In this document: piece after piece, positions 12,083 through 24,645 of the stretch | Layout of the letters: each line of letters opens with the position of its first letter | How positions within the stretch are numbered: the first letter of the stretch is position 1 | Origin: Loxodes magnus | Lineage: Eukaryota; Ciliophora; Karyorelictea; Loxodida; Loxodidae | Length of the DNA stretch: 64,000 bases | Assembly: GCA_946699065.1 (NCBI GenBank) | Contig: CAMPDV010000011.1 | Span: forward strand, 992,001-1,056,000 | Direction: 5' to 3' | Notes under the pieces: generated by a model | Databases searched by the model: none | What the model saw: the letters and a program-made list of their open reading frames with translations, nothing else | What the model was told of the DNA's origin: nothing | Program-made: the position numbers and the translations under genes

Positions 12083-13726
12083 TCAATTTGCTGACTAGGA
12101 TTATTACGCATGCTTCATAAAAACTTCCATCCAATCTTCTTTTTCATAAAAATATACTTAAGAAATACTGGGATTTTCTTAACTTTTACTGTCTATTAAA
12201 TGCTTTATTCTACTTTTCATTTCCACTATGCAATCGTGAGTTTAGATCTAATTTTGTTAGATCAACAAACAGCAAATATTGCAAAAGTAATCAGCAAGCT
12301 CACATCTCTTTATATGTTCATCAAGGCAGTTTAAAGATAGCGTTTTAGAGCATCTTTTGTTTGGACATTAAGTTGGCAGTTAATCACATTTATTTTTATG
12401 CTTTAAATAGATATCAAGTTGCATTTCTGATTTACAGAACTAGCATCTAACTTCTAAGTTATTTATCAATCGATTAGTGAAGGGTTGATCAAAGCAGCTA
12501 AATTCTTTATTGCAATTAGGACAATATTTTTACTTTAAATTTTTTACACAAAAATTACAAAATGGAGTGCTACAGTTCTTACAAAATTTGGGGTTATTCA
12601 AAACATCTAAACATATTTAGCAAATAAACTACTATATGAACTTTTAGTGAACAAAGATTTCTTAAGGGAATCCTTATTCCTAATTTTGGCTTCCTTTAGT
12701 ATTTTTTTAAATTTCGTAGTTATATAACTGAATTTTCTAATTAGCTTAGTACTTTGAAAAAAAGCTAGGATTGTTAGAAGATTTATGTAAGTTCTGATTT
12801 TTTAAAAGCATTATTTCCTCCTGAAGCTATTAAATAACTTAGTCTTTTGTTTCAATTTAACTTTAAGAAAAATTATCTTCAAACTGCTTGAAGAAAGTAT
12901 TATTCACTACTCCCTCTAATAAATTGACTTTTTTATGCAAGCAATCATTTTTTTCATTAAGCTACTAATTTTCAATCGTTTTATTTCTTATCTCGTTCTG
13001 CAAAATGAGTATTACGTTTTGATTTTCTTTTTCTTGATTTTGCAGTTTAATAATATCTTTTCTTAGTTAATCATGCTTTATTTTTAGCTCTTTGTATTAG
13101 TTTTAAACTATAAAAACTTAATCATTAAGGTTGATTTCTTGGTTTTTATCCTATTAAATATCGCTGAATTTTCTTTAACTGCTTTTAAAGAAATCAATAA
13201 TTTCTTACTATTTCTTAATCTGCTCCTTTAATACTTTTATTTCTGTCTATTTTTGATCTAACTCTTGGCCTATTTTCTCGTTGACTTCTTCTTTGCTATC
13301 TTGCTTAATTGATTGAAACATTTCAATTTCTTTTTTTTCCTTTTTTTCAGTAATAGTTTCTTATGTCTTAAGAAAGTTAGGGAATTCCTCAATATTTTCA
13401 TCATATTCTTCGGATTAGTTAAGCAAATCCATCATATTTGAAAGTTTCTAAATAGAATTATTTTTAATCGTATTATTTTTAAGAAGTAGCTCTTATTTAA
13501 TATTCCCCTCATTTCTTAATACTTTAAAAGGAAAAGCATCCATTGATTTGTTAGACTCTTTTCTACACTTCAAGCACTACACTTAATATTTATAATTTCT
13601 TTGTTAGTTAATGCAAGTTATGCATAGTTTATGCTGACATGCTAGTTATTTTAAAGGATTGCTTTTATCGGCTTTTAGACGACAGCTTGAGCAATACTCG
13701 TTGTCAAAATTCTGACTATTTTGCAT
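12083..13726 (-). CDS. RING / TRAF-type zinc-finger coiled-coil protein, probable E3 ubiquitin ligase
   Basis: A 547-residue protein with zinc-binding modules at both ends. The N-terminus (residues 12-55) has C-S-S-C, then C-Q-H-K-L-C-I-T-C and C-L-K-C, a RING-like C3HC4 spacing. Residues about 90-330 are a long coiled coil rich in Glu, Lys and Gln. The C-terminal part has a second RING-like unit (C-Q-I-C-L-D ... C-K-N-C ... F-C-N-F-C ... Y-C-P-N-C) followed by TRAF-type zinc fingers (C-Q-F-C, H-K-N-K-C, C-P-N-K-R-C, H-I-K-R-C, F-C-N-I-C). This order resembles TRAF-like E3 ligases, though there is no meprin/TRAF C domain. Two RING-like ends separated by a coiled coil suggest a dimeric ligase or scaffold. 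ATG 13726 to TGA 12083 is one exact frame without introns. Confidence 0.85.
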
Positions 13727-14475
13727 AATTTATATAAAATACTGTAAATAAATTAAGGAAATTTCAATTTGATTAATCTAATCCTTATTAAGATTCCTTT
13801 GCAGTAATCCCTTATTTAACTTTCATTAAGCTACTCCTAGAAATAATGATACACTTTCAATAGCGTTACTGTAAGACTCTTAGATAGATTTTAATATCAT
13901 TTAAGAATAGAAAATTAAATTTATTATAAGTAGCTTAATTGTTCAATACCTTTTAATCAGCTTTTATATACTCATCTTAACCTTTATTACAGCTAGAAAT
14001 TAAAAAGCTAATCCATTTCAGATATAGTTGAATTTGGTATAATGGGATTTAAATTTGAAGTATATTAATATGCATCTAATTCGTCTCAATTACTTAAATC
14101 TTATTAGCCACTCTCCTATGTAAATTTTATATTGATGAGTAAAATTGAGATTGAAATAATAGAACTAAGTTAATTAGAGTGAAACTTAAATAAATTGAGT
14201 TACTTCATTAAATTTAAAATTAGCTACATAAGGTAGACATAGTAAAACCATAGTTATAAGTTCATTTTTTAGTAAATTTCTATTTTACTATTTATAGATA
14301 GAAAACTTGGAGTAAATTAGAAAGGTAATTAATTTCATAATCTTCTTTGAGTCATTTATTAAAACATAAAATACAAACGTTAGATATTAGGCTAGTTTTT
14401 TTATAGATTTTAATATGTAAAATATCTAAAAAATGAGATATAGAAATATAAATCTTTATAAGCAATTCGTTTTTA
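13727..14475. other. AT-rich spacer
   Basis: No gene is seen. It holds the promoter side of the RING gene and the 3' end of the large Q/N-rich gene. Confidence 0.5.
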
Positions 14476-17202
14476 TCATTATACTTCCTCTTAATCATAA
14501 GTTTGATAAGGTATTTACTAAAACTATCTACTAGATTAATGTTTCTTCTTTTTTACTTTTTCCTTGTTTATCTTGCTAAAACTCTACTGTATTCCTTTTT
14601 GATCTTTTGCTTCATTGTTTATTAATGACTTTTCCAATAATGAATTGGATTTTTAAATTTTTTGTTAGTTATTAAGATTATCTTAGGTACCTCGATGATT
14701 TTTAATTGCATATGGTGAAAATTCTTATTATTTTTAATCATTAGTTTCTCTATATAACTTTTGATTATTATTTCTCAAATCATCAAGAGTTATAAACTAT
14801 TTGGAATTATTTTCATTCATCATTTTGCTTTTCTCCTATTATATATTATTATCAACTGTACTTTTAAGACTTTTTCTCTAGTTTTATGATTGTTTGATGT
14901 TATTTTTAACTACTTTTAGTTCCTAAATCATATTTTCTCTCATAAATTAATTTTCCTTTTATCCCTTTTCTTTTAATTATTTGCTTTACTGAAGTTCTTA
15001 CTGCTTTTAGAAAATAAAATTATCGGAAGCCTGCTTTGAAGCTTTTCACAGTTATTTTTCTTAAGATTATTCTTAGTTCATTCTTTTATTTTGGAATTGT
15101 TGATATTTTTATAAATTTTATTCTGTTTTTTATTTTGGATTTTTGCAATAATTTTGAATTAGGCAATCATTAAATTAATTTTACTCTTAAGAAAGTTTTA
15201 AAAAGCTTGACCTTGGATTTTTAGTTTTCAAACTTTGAGTTCTATCATTAAATTATAAAATATTTTTCTCAGTAATGCCATTGCTGATTTCTACTGTTTA
15301 TTTTTTTCTTATAGACCATTCTTAATTTTATTGCTTTTCATTTGTCATTACATCATTACTATGTTTATGCTTCTAATGTGAAGATTTTAGTATCTCACCT
15401 ATTTTTATAGAATTATCTTATTTTAAATCTTTCTATTTGCTGGTAATAAGAGTGTTTTCTGTAAATTAGAAGCTTTTTTTTAAATCATATTTTGGTGAAG
15501 CAAGCTTATCTTAATTATCCTAATTTAGTTATCCTTTCTCATTTTATAAAGACTTTTTCCTCTCTTTTTCTTTAAATTCTTCTAATTTTTTAAATTAGAC
15601 ATTTTAATATAAGCTTTACCGTACTTTGTACTTCTGATTATGTTGTATTCCGTTGTACTTGCTTATTAAATTATCCTCTATTCTTCCTTAAGGAGAGTAA
15701 AGCTATTCGATCATTTATTCTTTACTTATCATCTATTTTTTTTCAAGATTTTAAAGTTTTGAAAAGTCTAGTTTTGGTAGCAGTTAGTTTTAAGACTACT
15801 TGCATTAGTCTTTTTATATTAACTTTTAATTTTTATCTTGAATTTCATATTTTTAGATTGGTTCAGGCAATTTCTCTTCTCTCCTTCTAGTTTTATTCGC
15901 CATTACATTTTCATTTGGAGATTTAAGAATATCAAGAGTTGCAAAGTTTTGGTAGGAGTTTTAAGTGAAATTTGACGGGTAGTGCTGCTTTATCTATCCT
16001 TTATTAGGAGTTTAGCATATTGCCGCATTGATAATTTCATTTTTATTGAATTTAAGATGATCGGAACTAGGAGATAAAGATAATGATTTTGTATAAGCAT
16101 CTTCCTTTTAAAAATTCTAAGTTATCATCTAAATGCTTTGTTCGTTATCTATTATGGGGGTTTAAACTAAAAAGGATTGCAGGATATTTTTATTAGCATC
16201 TTAATTTTTCTTTTTCTAGAAAAGGGAATTTTTAGAATTTTTCATTGACTGCTTGAGTACAATAGATTTAGAAATTTATCTTGTTAGGGTGTAGTTTTTA
16301 ACTCCAATTAAATATAATTTATTTTTAGTTTCAGGAATGAAATCAGCCCACAAATTTAAAATGTTAAATCCTATATTCGCAAACTATTAGAAAAGTATGA
16401 TGATGTTGTATATTTACTGTTCCACCTTGCCATTTTAGGTAGGAAAACTCATAGTTACTGCTTGTTAGGATTTGGCCAACATGCAATATGCCTCTCTTAG
16501 ATCCTTAATTCCTTTTCTATCTAAATCATATACTAATTAATTTTAATTATGATTCACCAATGAAGCCAGATCTTTAAATCATTTGACAGACTCTTTTGTA
16601 TATTCTTAATACTCTTGAGATATTTCATAGAAAGGATGCTTAGAGTTGCAAAAGATTTTCTTTTAGATACACTAATTTTTTGCTTTTATTAAAGATTTTC
16701 TTTTAAAAGAGTATGTATATCTCAAGACTACCAAAAAGTCTTATTCTGGTATAATATATCTTTAGATAATCCCATTTAAATCCAGCATTTTAATCATCTT
16801 ACTTATCTGGTACGCATCCTAAACTGTGAAAATAGGTCAGCATCAATCATCATTGTTGGTCATTTTTTACAGCCTTGAAATAGCAATAGGGAATTAGCAT
16901 TTGAATTTCTTTTGTTTGTTTGCTTAAGCAAATTTCTGAAAAATATTTTCCATCTAACTTTCTTTAACTTCACTAATAACCTATATGAAACCCTGGGCAT
17001 CATTAAACATAAAAAATGTTTACTCTTACGAAATTAGTAGCGTTTCAGGTATGAGTAAGCTAATCTAAAGCTCTTAAGCTAAGGAGCAGAGAACTTAAAA
17101 GAATTTTAAGTTGCTGAATACTTCAGATGAGCTTCCTATGCTTTTCAATAGCATTTTATTTAAGCAAGGGGAGTCTTTTACCTTCATGCATGAAATACCC
17201 AT
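14476..17202 (-). CDS. Large Q/N-rich protein with a folded N-terminal half, unknown function
   Basis: Not recognised. From ATG 17202 to TGA 14476 there is one exact frame of 908 residues. The first 330 or so residues look folded, with balanced composition, hydrophobic strands and segments such as D-R-K-G-I-K-D-L-R-E-A-Y and F-P-T-Q-N-G-K-V-E. Residues about 340-908 are low complexity, rich in Gln, Asn, Lys and Ser, with many TAA/TAG-encoded Gln residues, and look disordered. The N-terminal half has two adjacent cysteine pairs but no clear zinc finger. No membrane segment is seen. The frame stays open far upstream (to about 18180), so the true start could lie further out, although composition there is less gene-like. 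The architecture suggests a regulatory or condensate-forming protein, which is inference. Confidence 0.75.
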
Positions 17203-19025
17203 ATTGATATTATAAATAAGTAATCTATTTTGAAAAGATTAAGCTTAAATTCTTAAACTTATAATAATACCATATAATGGATTCAACTAAGGCCGAAACT
17301 GATTTTTATTATATTATATAATGTCAAAAGATTTAATTGTGTGCCTTAAATTGCTATATCTCTTCAAATCCTAAGCTTTTATGAAGTTAAATCCTTATTT
17401 AGATTTTTGTATTGGAGATGCTTTAGAAGCAAAGTAGATCTCAAAAGAGTTTTAACTAATTAATAGTAACACTAAATCAATTTATCCATTTCTTATCTTT
17501 AATTTCAGCTTATCAATTAAAGGAGAAAAGAGTCCCTAAATATTTTCTTACTTAGCATTCATTTTTAAGGTTTTCATTTAAAACTTGAATATTGAGAGGT
17601 ATATTAAATGCTTAGCCTCAGAGTTAAAAAGGTTGTTTATTAATTTAGTGATATAAATATAGACCTTTATAAAAATTATAGCGATGCTTATTATGCTATC
17701 TACTCTTATTAATGTCCTCACTAATTAGCTTCAACATTTTTTCAATATAATCCCATCAAGAAACTCTTTCTTAATAGATTTGATATGTTAGGAATATATT
17801 AGGGATATATTAAATAAGTATAAAAGTTAAAAGCTTTAAGTAGTTTAAATAATAAAGAAAAGGAAGTACCGTAGCTTTTTCTTCAGTTATAAATAAGTAT
17901 CTGATTATAAAATATCTAGTATAATTATTAGATAGACTTATTACTAGGCTATTCCTTTTCCTTAGTTTATAATAGAGCATAATATCATTTCATTAATAAG
18001 GATGATATCATTAGTTTAGTGCCAAGACTGCTTACTATATTTATAATTATCACTTCTTTTAATCAATCTTTCTGCACCCAACGGATCCTAGATTAATAAT
18101 CCAATTTTTATTAGTATATAAATTAAATCTAGAACATAGAACAAAAATGAAGATTATAGGGGGATTTAACTAAACTAATATAATTACTAGAGTTACTAAT
18201 ATAACGTAGCATATTTGATATATTATAAATTGCTGGCTAGTTTAATTTAGTAGTTAAGTAGATAAATATAAAGTTATTAGATAATAGTTGAATATTATAA
18301 TTAATATCTGTATAATTATTATTCTGCTATATATTCAATAACCTTCTTCTTGTATTATTCACTTCTCTTGCTTATATTTAAACTATTTCTATTTCTTAAA
18401 TCATCCTTATTATTAATAAGGTTCTATAAATAAGTATTAAACCTGAAGTTAGGCTATTAATAATGCTACTAAATTAAATAATGAGAGCTTATTAGGGTAT
18501 AACTATATCTTAATGTATGGTATTAAGCCTAATTACGAAGCATAAAGTAGATTATATTGAACTGTGCTGCTATTTAGTGCTTATACATTATAAATCTAAT
18601 TTTATAAAGAATACCCTTGTCTACATAATTTTAATACCTACGTTTCCTTCTTAATCTTGAAAATGAATCAGTCAAGAGTTAAGAAGTTATTGTTTTAAGA
18701 TAGTTGACAGGAAAAGTATTTAAAGAGCTTTGCAAGATACTTTGTAATTAATATGCTTCAGATTATATTTAGTTTCAAAGTAGCTATTAAAGTAAACTTG
18801 AAAGAAGAGAAGATGAGTATCTATAAGCTTAGTATTTAGCTAAAGCATAACTAATAGAATTATATTTTAAGAACTAAATATACATTCTTCTATTAAAGTA
18901 CATAGCTAAACAAGCTATAAACACCCTTTCTTTAAACTTATACAAAGAGGATAAACTAAAGAAAAGAGAATATCAATGAAGTTAGTTTCTTAAGATTAAA
19001 ATAAAATAATTTGATAAGTCAATGA
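17203..19025. other. AT-rich spacer, possibly with an upstream extension of the neighbouring gene
   Basis: No conserved motif. Two minus-strand frames between about 17200 and 18180 give peptides of mixed quality, but the competing frames look equally good, so no gene is called. From about 18200 to 19025 the sequence is plain AT-rich spacer. Confidence 0.4.
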
Positions 19026-20188
19026 TCAGTCTTTCTTTGGAGGATTTATTTTGAAAATTTTGATTTCAAGGGCATCGGCAATTTCACGCACTCCAATAAT
19101 GAAAGTAAATAAATACGCTATAAATAAAAAATTACAAACAATAACGTAGCCTAACAAAATCTTTAACATCAAAAGATCGCTTATTATAGAATAGCTATTT
19201 TTAAAAGTTACCTATAAAAGTATTTGTTAAATAAGCAATTCATCAGAAGTATCAAGCTGACGTTAGCATTAGAAAAAGGATTATATTTCATTTTTGCTAT
19301 CTGTCCAATGTGCAGATAAAATGTTAGATAGGAAAAATTGAATCCAAAAAATAGAAAATAGGTTCTTGGGTATAATAATAAGTTTTCATTTGAAAATAAT
19401 ACTACAAATATTATTATGAAGAAATGCACAAAAATTCCAGAAAGATCTAAAAGTGCTCTTAGTTTATTCTAAGTCTCAGACATAACATTATATACACTAA
19501 ATATAAAGTTAGATTACTTGATTAAACAAGGGAACGCCACTCCTAAAACAAAAAGGCATAAAAGAATGTCTCTCAGCAATATTCCATTATATACATGGAT
19601 AAATGAAGTTTAACAATCAGCAAGAACAAAATGCATAAAACCTACCAATATAACTCCTTCTGTTGCTGCATTGACTTTTCCAAAAATTAGTTTACCAGTA
19701 TTATAAAACTCCCAAGAATGGAAATAAAATGATAAAGGACCTATAAGCATAAGTCATAACATTCTATATCCATCGGCAATTCTCAGAAAAGCTCCAAATG
19801 AACAAGTGACTATAAGGCTTGTGAAAGCATCGACTTAGTGATCCATCAAGAATCCTAGAGGTGTCGAATTTTTTGTTCTTCTCGCTTATTTTCCATCCAT
19901 GTTATCAAGATTATAATAAAAGAAATAAAGACCACCAACTAGAAAGGCAATGTGAGTAGGAACACATGTGTTGAACTAAGGTGAGTAATACATAATAATT
20001 AAAAACATTGCTAAATTATTAAAAAATGATATCAAGGTAATAACGTTTGGAGCAATTCATTCAGGAATTAAACTTACTGAGAATTCCGCTATTCCACTGC
20101 ATATGTATTTATAAATGTACGAATCGTCACACCCTGAATATACATAATTTCTCACCGCTACTTTACCTGCTTCACTTAAGATCACCAT
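19026..20188 (-). CDS. CDP-alcohol phosphotransferase (choline/ethanolamine phosphotransferase)
   Basis: Integral membrane enzyme that transfers phosphocholine or phosphoethanolamine from the CDP-alcohol to diacylglycerol, the last step of the Kennedy pathway in the ER. The 381-residue protein has the full catalytic signature D-G-x2-A-R-x8-G-x3-D-x3-D: D98, G99, A102, R103, G112, D116 and D120. It is preceded by the family's P-E-W-I-A-P-N (Trp encoded by TGA) and followed by seven or so hydrophobic helices. The N-terminal Y-V-Y-S-G-C-D-D-S is typical of eukaryotic CPT1/EPT1. The length matches the family's 380-400 residues. A 17-nt intron lies near the C-terminus; removing it restores I-G-V-R-E-I-A, the conserved last helix boundary. 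Choline against ethanolamine preference cannot be told from the sequence. Confidence 0.95.
19195..19211 (-). other. 17-nt intron in the phosphotransferase gene
   Basis: GTAAC...AATAG on the minus strand. Splicing joins F-Y-S-Y-S and recovers the conserved C-terminal helix and the V-R-E-I-A motif in the same frame, ending at TGA 19026. Confidence 0.92.
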
Positions 20189-20397
20189 TATTGTTTTATT
20201 TATTTAACCTTTGCTTAATTTTAAATTTATATATTTTAATATTTAAATGTATTTAAAGACTGTTATATGAGAATCCTTTTTACTATTTTTAAAAGCTTAG
20301 TCATTCTTTAAGAACACTATTGTAAATTAATGATAATTATAACCTTTTATTTATAGAAATACTTTTAATTAATTTTTAATCTTTTAAATTTCTCCTA

Positions 20398-23300
20398 TCA
20401 AAATGCCCACTTTCTATTAAATCTTGACCTCTACTTTTAAAGGTCTCTAAATATATTGTTTGGATTTTATTTAGCATATTACTTAGATTTTATTTTATCT
20501 TGATAGATTTTTGCGCTAGTTCCTGCTTTATAGATCCTAAATTTGTTGCCCTCTATTACTGCCTTTTACTTACTAGCCAAGTATATGGCTCGTGCTACTG
20601 AATTTATATGTCCAAACTCAACAAATATATATTTATTATCTAAAGGCTTTTTTTCTTGCTTTAATCCAGTTCTTAGTCTACATGAAATAACAGTTCCACA
20701 TTTGGTATCTTTTTCAAAGAATTTGGCTACCTAAATTTAATTTAAGTTATATCCAGGGGAAATCCATACTGTATTTTCTAAGATTTCGCTTTTTAGATAT
20801 TTAAGCTTCGAAAAGGCATCAATATACATAGTGTAATTCTTCTCTTGCAGAATTCTTTGAAATTTATCAAGTCCTGGCTCAGTAAGATTATTTTTCTTAC
20901 AGTATAACTACTTTATTTTGAGAGCTTAATTTTATAGAACGCTTTAAAGGAAATTGTATAACCCATCATCTGAAATGAAATTCCAGCGTATCCCTAATTT
21001 AACCAATGAAGTGCTTTAGTTGGCTTTAATACCTTCACCTATTGCCTAAATACCTTTATCTCTAATTCTGTTGGAACCAATATCGAGAAAAATTAAGGAT
21101 TTATTCTCCTAAAGTGCTTAACCTAATGCCCTTGCTCCATCAACATCAATTTTGTTTGAGAAAAGACTTAAGGACTGTAGTATATTATTCTTTTACAGCA
21201 GACTAGCAATAGCTTTAGTTCCACTCACTCCTATTTAATTTCCACTAATGTCAAGATGTAGTAAGTTTGTGTTAAACTCTAATCCTTTAGACAGCAACTT
21301 AATTCCTTCTTTTCCAAAAACATTTCTACTTAAGTTTAGCTTCTACAGTTAAGTTTAAATACTTGGTCCTTCTTTTGGATTTAGAGCTCTGCATAAGTAT
21401 TCTAAATCTCTTTTTTATAAGGCGCATTACTATAAATTGAAGTATTTAAAATTAAGATTTTTAGTCAAAAACTAAACCATTATAGGTTCTTTAAAGTTAG
21501 TGGTTAATTTATTCAAGATATAGGGATCTTGCATATTATGAAAGGCGAAGCTAAATTAATTGAGTTTGCATCTAAAACGCTTAACAGTATCTTCGCCTGC
21601 CATTTTGTTTGCTCTACTAGCTTCTCCATAATATTTTTCACGATCGAAGTTACTCAACCACATACTTTTGTAAATCTGATCGAATTAGTTAAAGTTCCTA
21701 ATTGTTCCTTCAACATTTAAAATTTCTAGAACTCCACCAAGCCAAGCATTGAAGCCAACTGCAAGACCTAAATAAATTGAATTTTGCCCAATATCCCCAG
21801 TATAGCTTAAATCTAAGATTTTTAAACTCTTGTTTTATCCTAGTGCTATTCCAAATTCTAGTTGAAGCATTTAAGCTATTCCATTTGTTCTGGAAAGTAT
21901 GAAAACTTCTAAGGAATTAGTGATATTAATAAGCTTATAAAGTGCATCTTTCAAATCCTAATCAAAAGAAATGCTGCCGATAAAAGAGGCATCTATAATT
22001 CTAATCCTTGAACTAAACGCAAGATTGTATAAAATCGAAAAGAGTCCTCCATTTTCAAGGGAATTAGAAGAAATATTTAAGATTTCCAAGGATTTTGTTC
22101 TCATAAGTCCATCTGCAATCTCTTTAGCAGTAGTTTTATTTAAGCCACACTTACTAATGTTCAGCTCTGCTAATGATTTATGATCTACCAGTATTCTTCC
22201 AATACACTTAGCAAGGTTTAGTTAAAAGATATTATTTTATTCTAAATTAAGTAATTTTAGTTAACTGTTAACCATTACCATTCTGTAAAAAAGATCTATA
22301 TTTTCCTGCGTTTATAAAGAATCGAAGATTCCTGAGTTTTTTAAGTTTAATTCTAAAATTTATCCTTATGTTTTACTATTATTATTTAAGCCCTTTCATA
22401 GAGAAACTACTCCTTGCTTGCTTAGTAGGTTTCCCATAGATGATATCGTTTGGAATGCTTTTAGTTAAGTAAGTTTCGTTAAGCAAGACGTGATATAGTG
22501 ATAGTTTGACTTTATATTCTTGGCATAAACTATAGGAACAATAACGAAATCTAATACATTTTTCAAACTATCTAAGTACTAGTGCAAAAGCTTAAAATCT
22601 GGGTTTTGATGAAACTTATGCAAGAATTGCTCAAAATCAAGTTTAGCGTAGATTTGTGCCCATTACTCGAAGTTTTAGTGATTCTAATAAACTTTTTCTT
22701 CTATGACGTCTTTAATCTGCTAATCTTGAAAGAACTATTTTATTTATTGATAAAGTAAATCTTCAAGTTCATCCTATCCAGCTTGCTATCTTTCTTGCCA
22801 TTAATTACTAATTTTAGCTATTTCAGCTACACTCCATTCTTTATCTTATTAGTCAAATAAATCTTTGATCCATGTCCATCTTTATAGGCACATGCTTTTC
22901 CATATATTTTCATTTTTTAAATCATTTGTTTTGAGAGCTTCCATAAAGCTTGGAAATAAAGCTTGATAATTTTTTATCTATGAGCTGATTTCAGGCAACG
23001 CTAAAAGTTCATCGTCAGTTCCATGATATTTTTTGTTCTTAGAGTTAACAACAGCTTATTATAGCATTCCTACTAAAGCTTCATTACTAGGAGTTGGCAT
23101 GGAAATTTTAGGAAAATATTAAGCAAATGACTTAATTTATTTAATTTCATAAATCTCTTTTTACATTTATTCCTCTACTTAATTTGAAAGTTTACATAAG
23201 CTTTAATCATACTGTTAAGCTAATTGCTATATGGTACTGCCCTTAGGCATAGCATATTTTTAACTCCAATGAGTGAAGAACATTGTAATCTAATGACTAG

Positions 23301-24618
23301 TTAATGAAGCTTTGAAATAAACTTCAATTATTTCTTCACTTACTTATTACTTCAATTAAATTAATTCTGGAACATCTCTGAGCTTTCAGAATACCTCTCT
23401 ATCGAATTATTCATTCACCATAACCTCTTTTATGTCTTACCATGTTCCTAACTCTCAAACGCTAAGATTGGCAAGAACGCTTCCTAAAGAGGGAGTAAAA
23501 TCTTTAACTCTTTTACTTTCATCATTTTTAAAATCACTCATTGCCTTTTCAACTGCTGCCTTTACTGAGGGAAACTCTTCAAGAGCAAACAAGTACAATC
23601 GATGAATATAGGTTAGCATTCTTAAAGCTTTGATGCTTGAATGTCGTTTTTCATCTATCATTAAATAAACTAGTGTTGATAGAATTTGAGGTATTACTTT
23701 TAATACTTAATCTTCCTCAAACTTTTTGGTTGAACCTGTACATATCATACTAAGGGATTTTTTAAATAAATGTAAAGTTTTTTCTTTCTCTTCCTTTCCA
23801 GTTCCAAAGTAAAGTGGTATTCAATGGGTAAATTTACTGTTTTCTGAGCTTTTTCTTAATCCTTCTTTAATAAATGCTTTAAGACATATAAAATCCAACT
23901 CAGGTTAAACTGCTCTAATCATTCCAGTTCTTGGGACACGAGAAATAGAAAGTCCAATTCCAAGAGGAGATTCTTTAAAGCTGATTCTAGAGTGGTAGCA
24001 ATATAATTCTTATTCAGCCAATTGCTATAATGACTTTGATAAAACAAAAGATTAATTATCTTTTTCTTTAATGTGAAATTCAGGCCAAACTCCTAAAGAA
24101 CCTTTATGTCTACATTCCGAGTTTTAGCATGTAAATTCTTAGGATTATTTAGCAGCCATTTTTATTCTTTTTATCTATTCTTTATCTTCAGGCTGTTCTA
24201 ATAGGAATGATTGCAGTTAAATCAAAATACTTAAGGCTGAATATGCTGAAGTCCATCCACGATAAATACCACGTTAAACTGGATTTAGCATATCAAGACA
24301 TAGATCTTACTGAAATACGTTAGGATGTGGTAATGAATTAAAAAGCTTTATACTAGGTGGATTATGAGGGTAATTGGATGGAAAGTTTATTTCCAAATGA
24401 AATACGCCACCTTCGTAAGCAGTACCTTCAGGTCCTCTTATATTTGCATGTCATATAAAAAAGTTGTTTTATAAAGGTCTAGCAGCTACACCAACAGTAG
24501 GGATATCACAGTTTTCAATCTCTTTCAAATCATGTATAAGTCGTCTACTAGCATAACTTTACTTAGACTTGCTTGCTATAGTCCTCAAAACAGCTTTATC
24601 TTTATATCTAGTTTTCAT
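20398..24618 (-). CDS. E2 ubiquitin-conjugating enzyme fused to leucine-rich repeats and an RRM-like domain
   Basis: A single intronless frame of 1406 residues from ATG 24618 to TGA 20398. Residues about 20-165 are a complete UBC fold: W-H-A-N-I-R-G-P-E-G, the H-P-N motif at 98-100 and the active-site C107 in L-C-L-D-M-L, so the enzyme should be able to carry ubiquitin or a ubiquitin-like protein as a thioester. A short Cys/His segment follows (C-Q-N-S-E-C-R-H-K). Residues about 200-740 form a largely helical region of unknown fold. Residues about 760-1240 are leucine-rich repeats of ribonuclease-inhibitor type (L-D-I-S-G-N-Q-I, L-D-I-G-S-N-R-I, L-N-L-S-R-N). Residues about 1275-1365 look like an RRM (Y-I-F-V-E-F as RNP1-like strand), then a basic tail. 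The parts are read in one frame without a break. The LRRs probably select the target and the RRM may bind RNA; both are inference. Confidence 0.9.
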
Positions 24619-24620
24619 TT

Positions 24621-24645
24621 TATAATTAATTAATTAATTAATTAA
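24621..24645. repeat. Short TTAA tandem tract
   Basis: A run of repeated AATT units directly upstream of the E2-LRR start codon. It is a simple repeat in the presumed 5' leader or core promoter; function unknown. Confidence 0.7.

Noticed and set aside
17200-18180. Two competing minus-strand frames upstream of the large Q/N-rich gene
   Set aside because: Both looked coding on inspection, which shows that open frame and composition alone cannot decide here.
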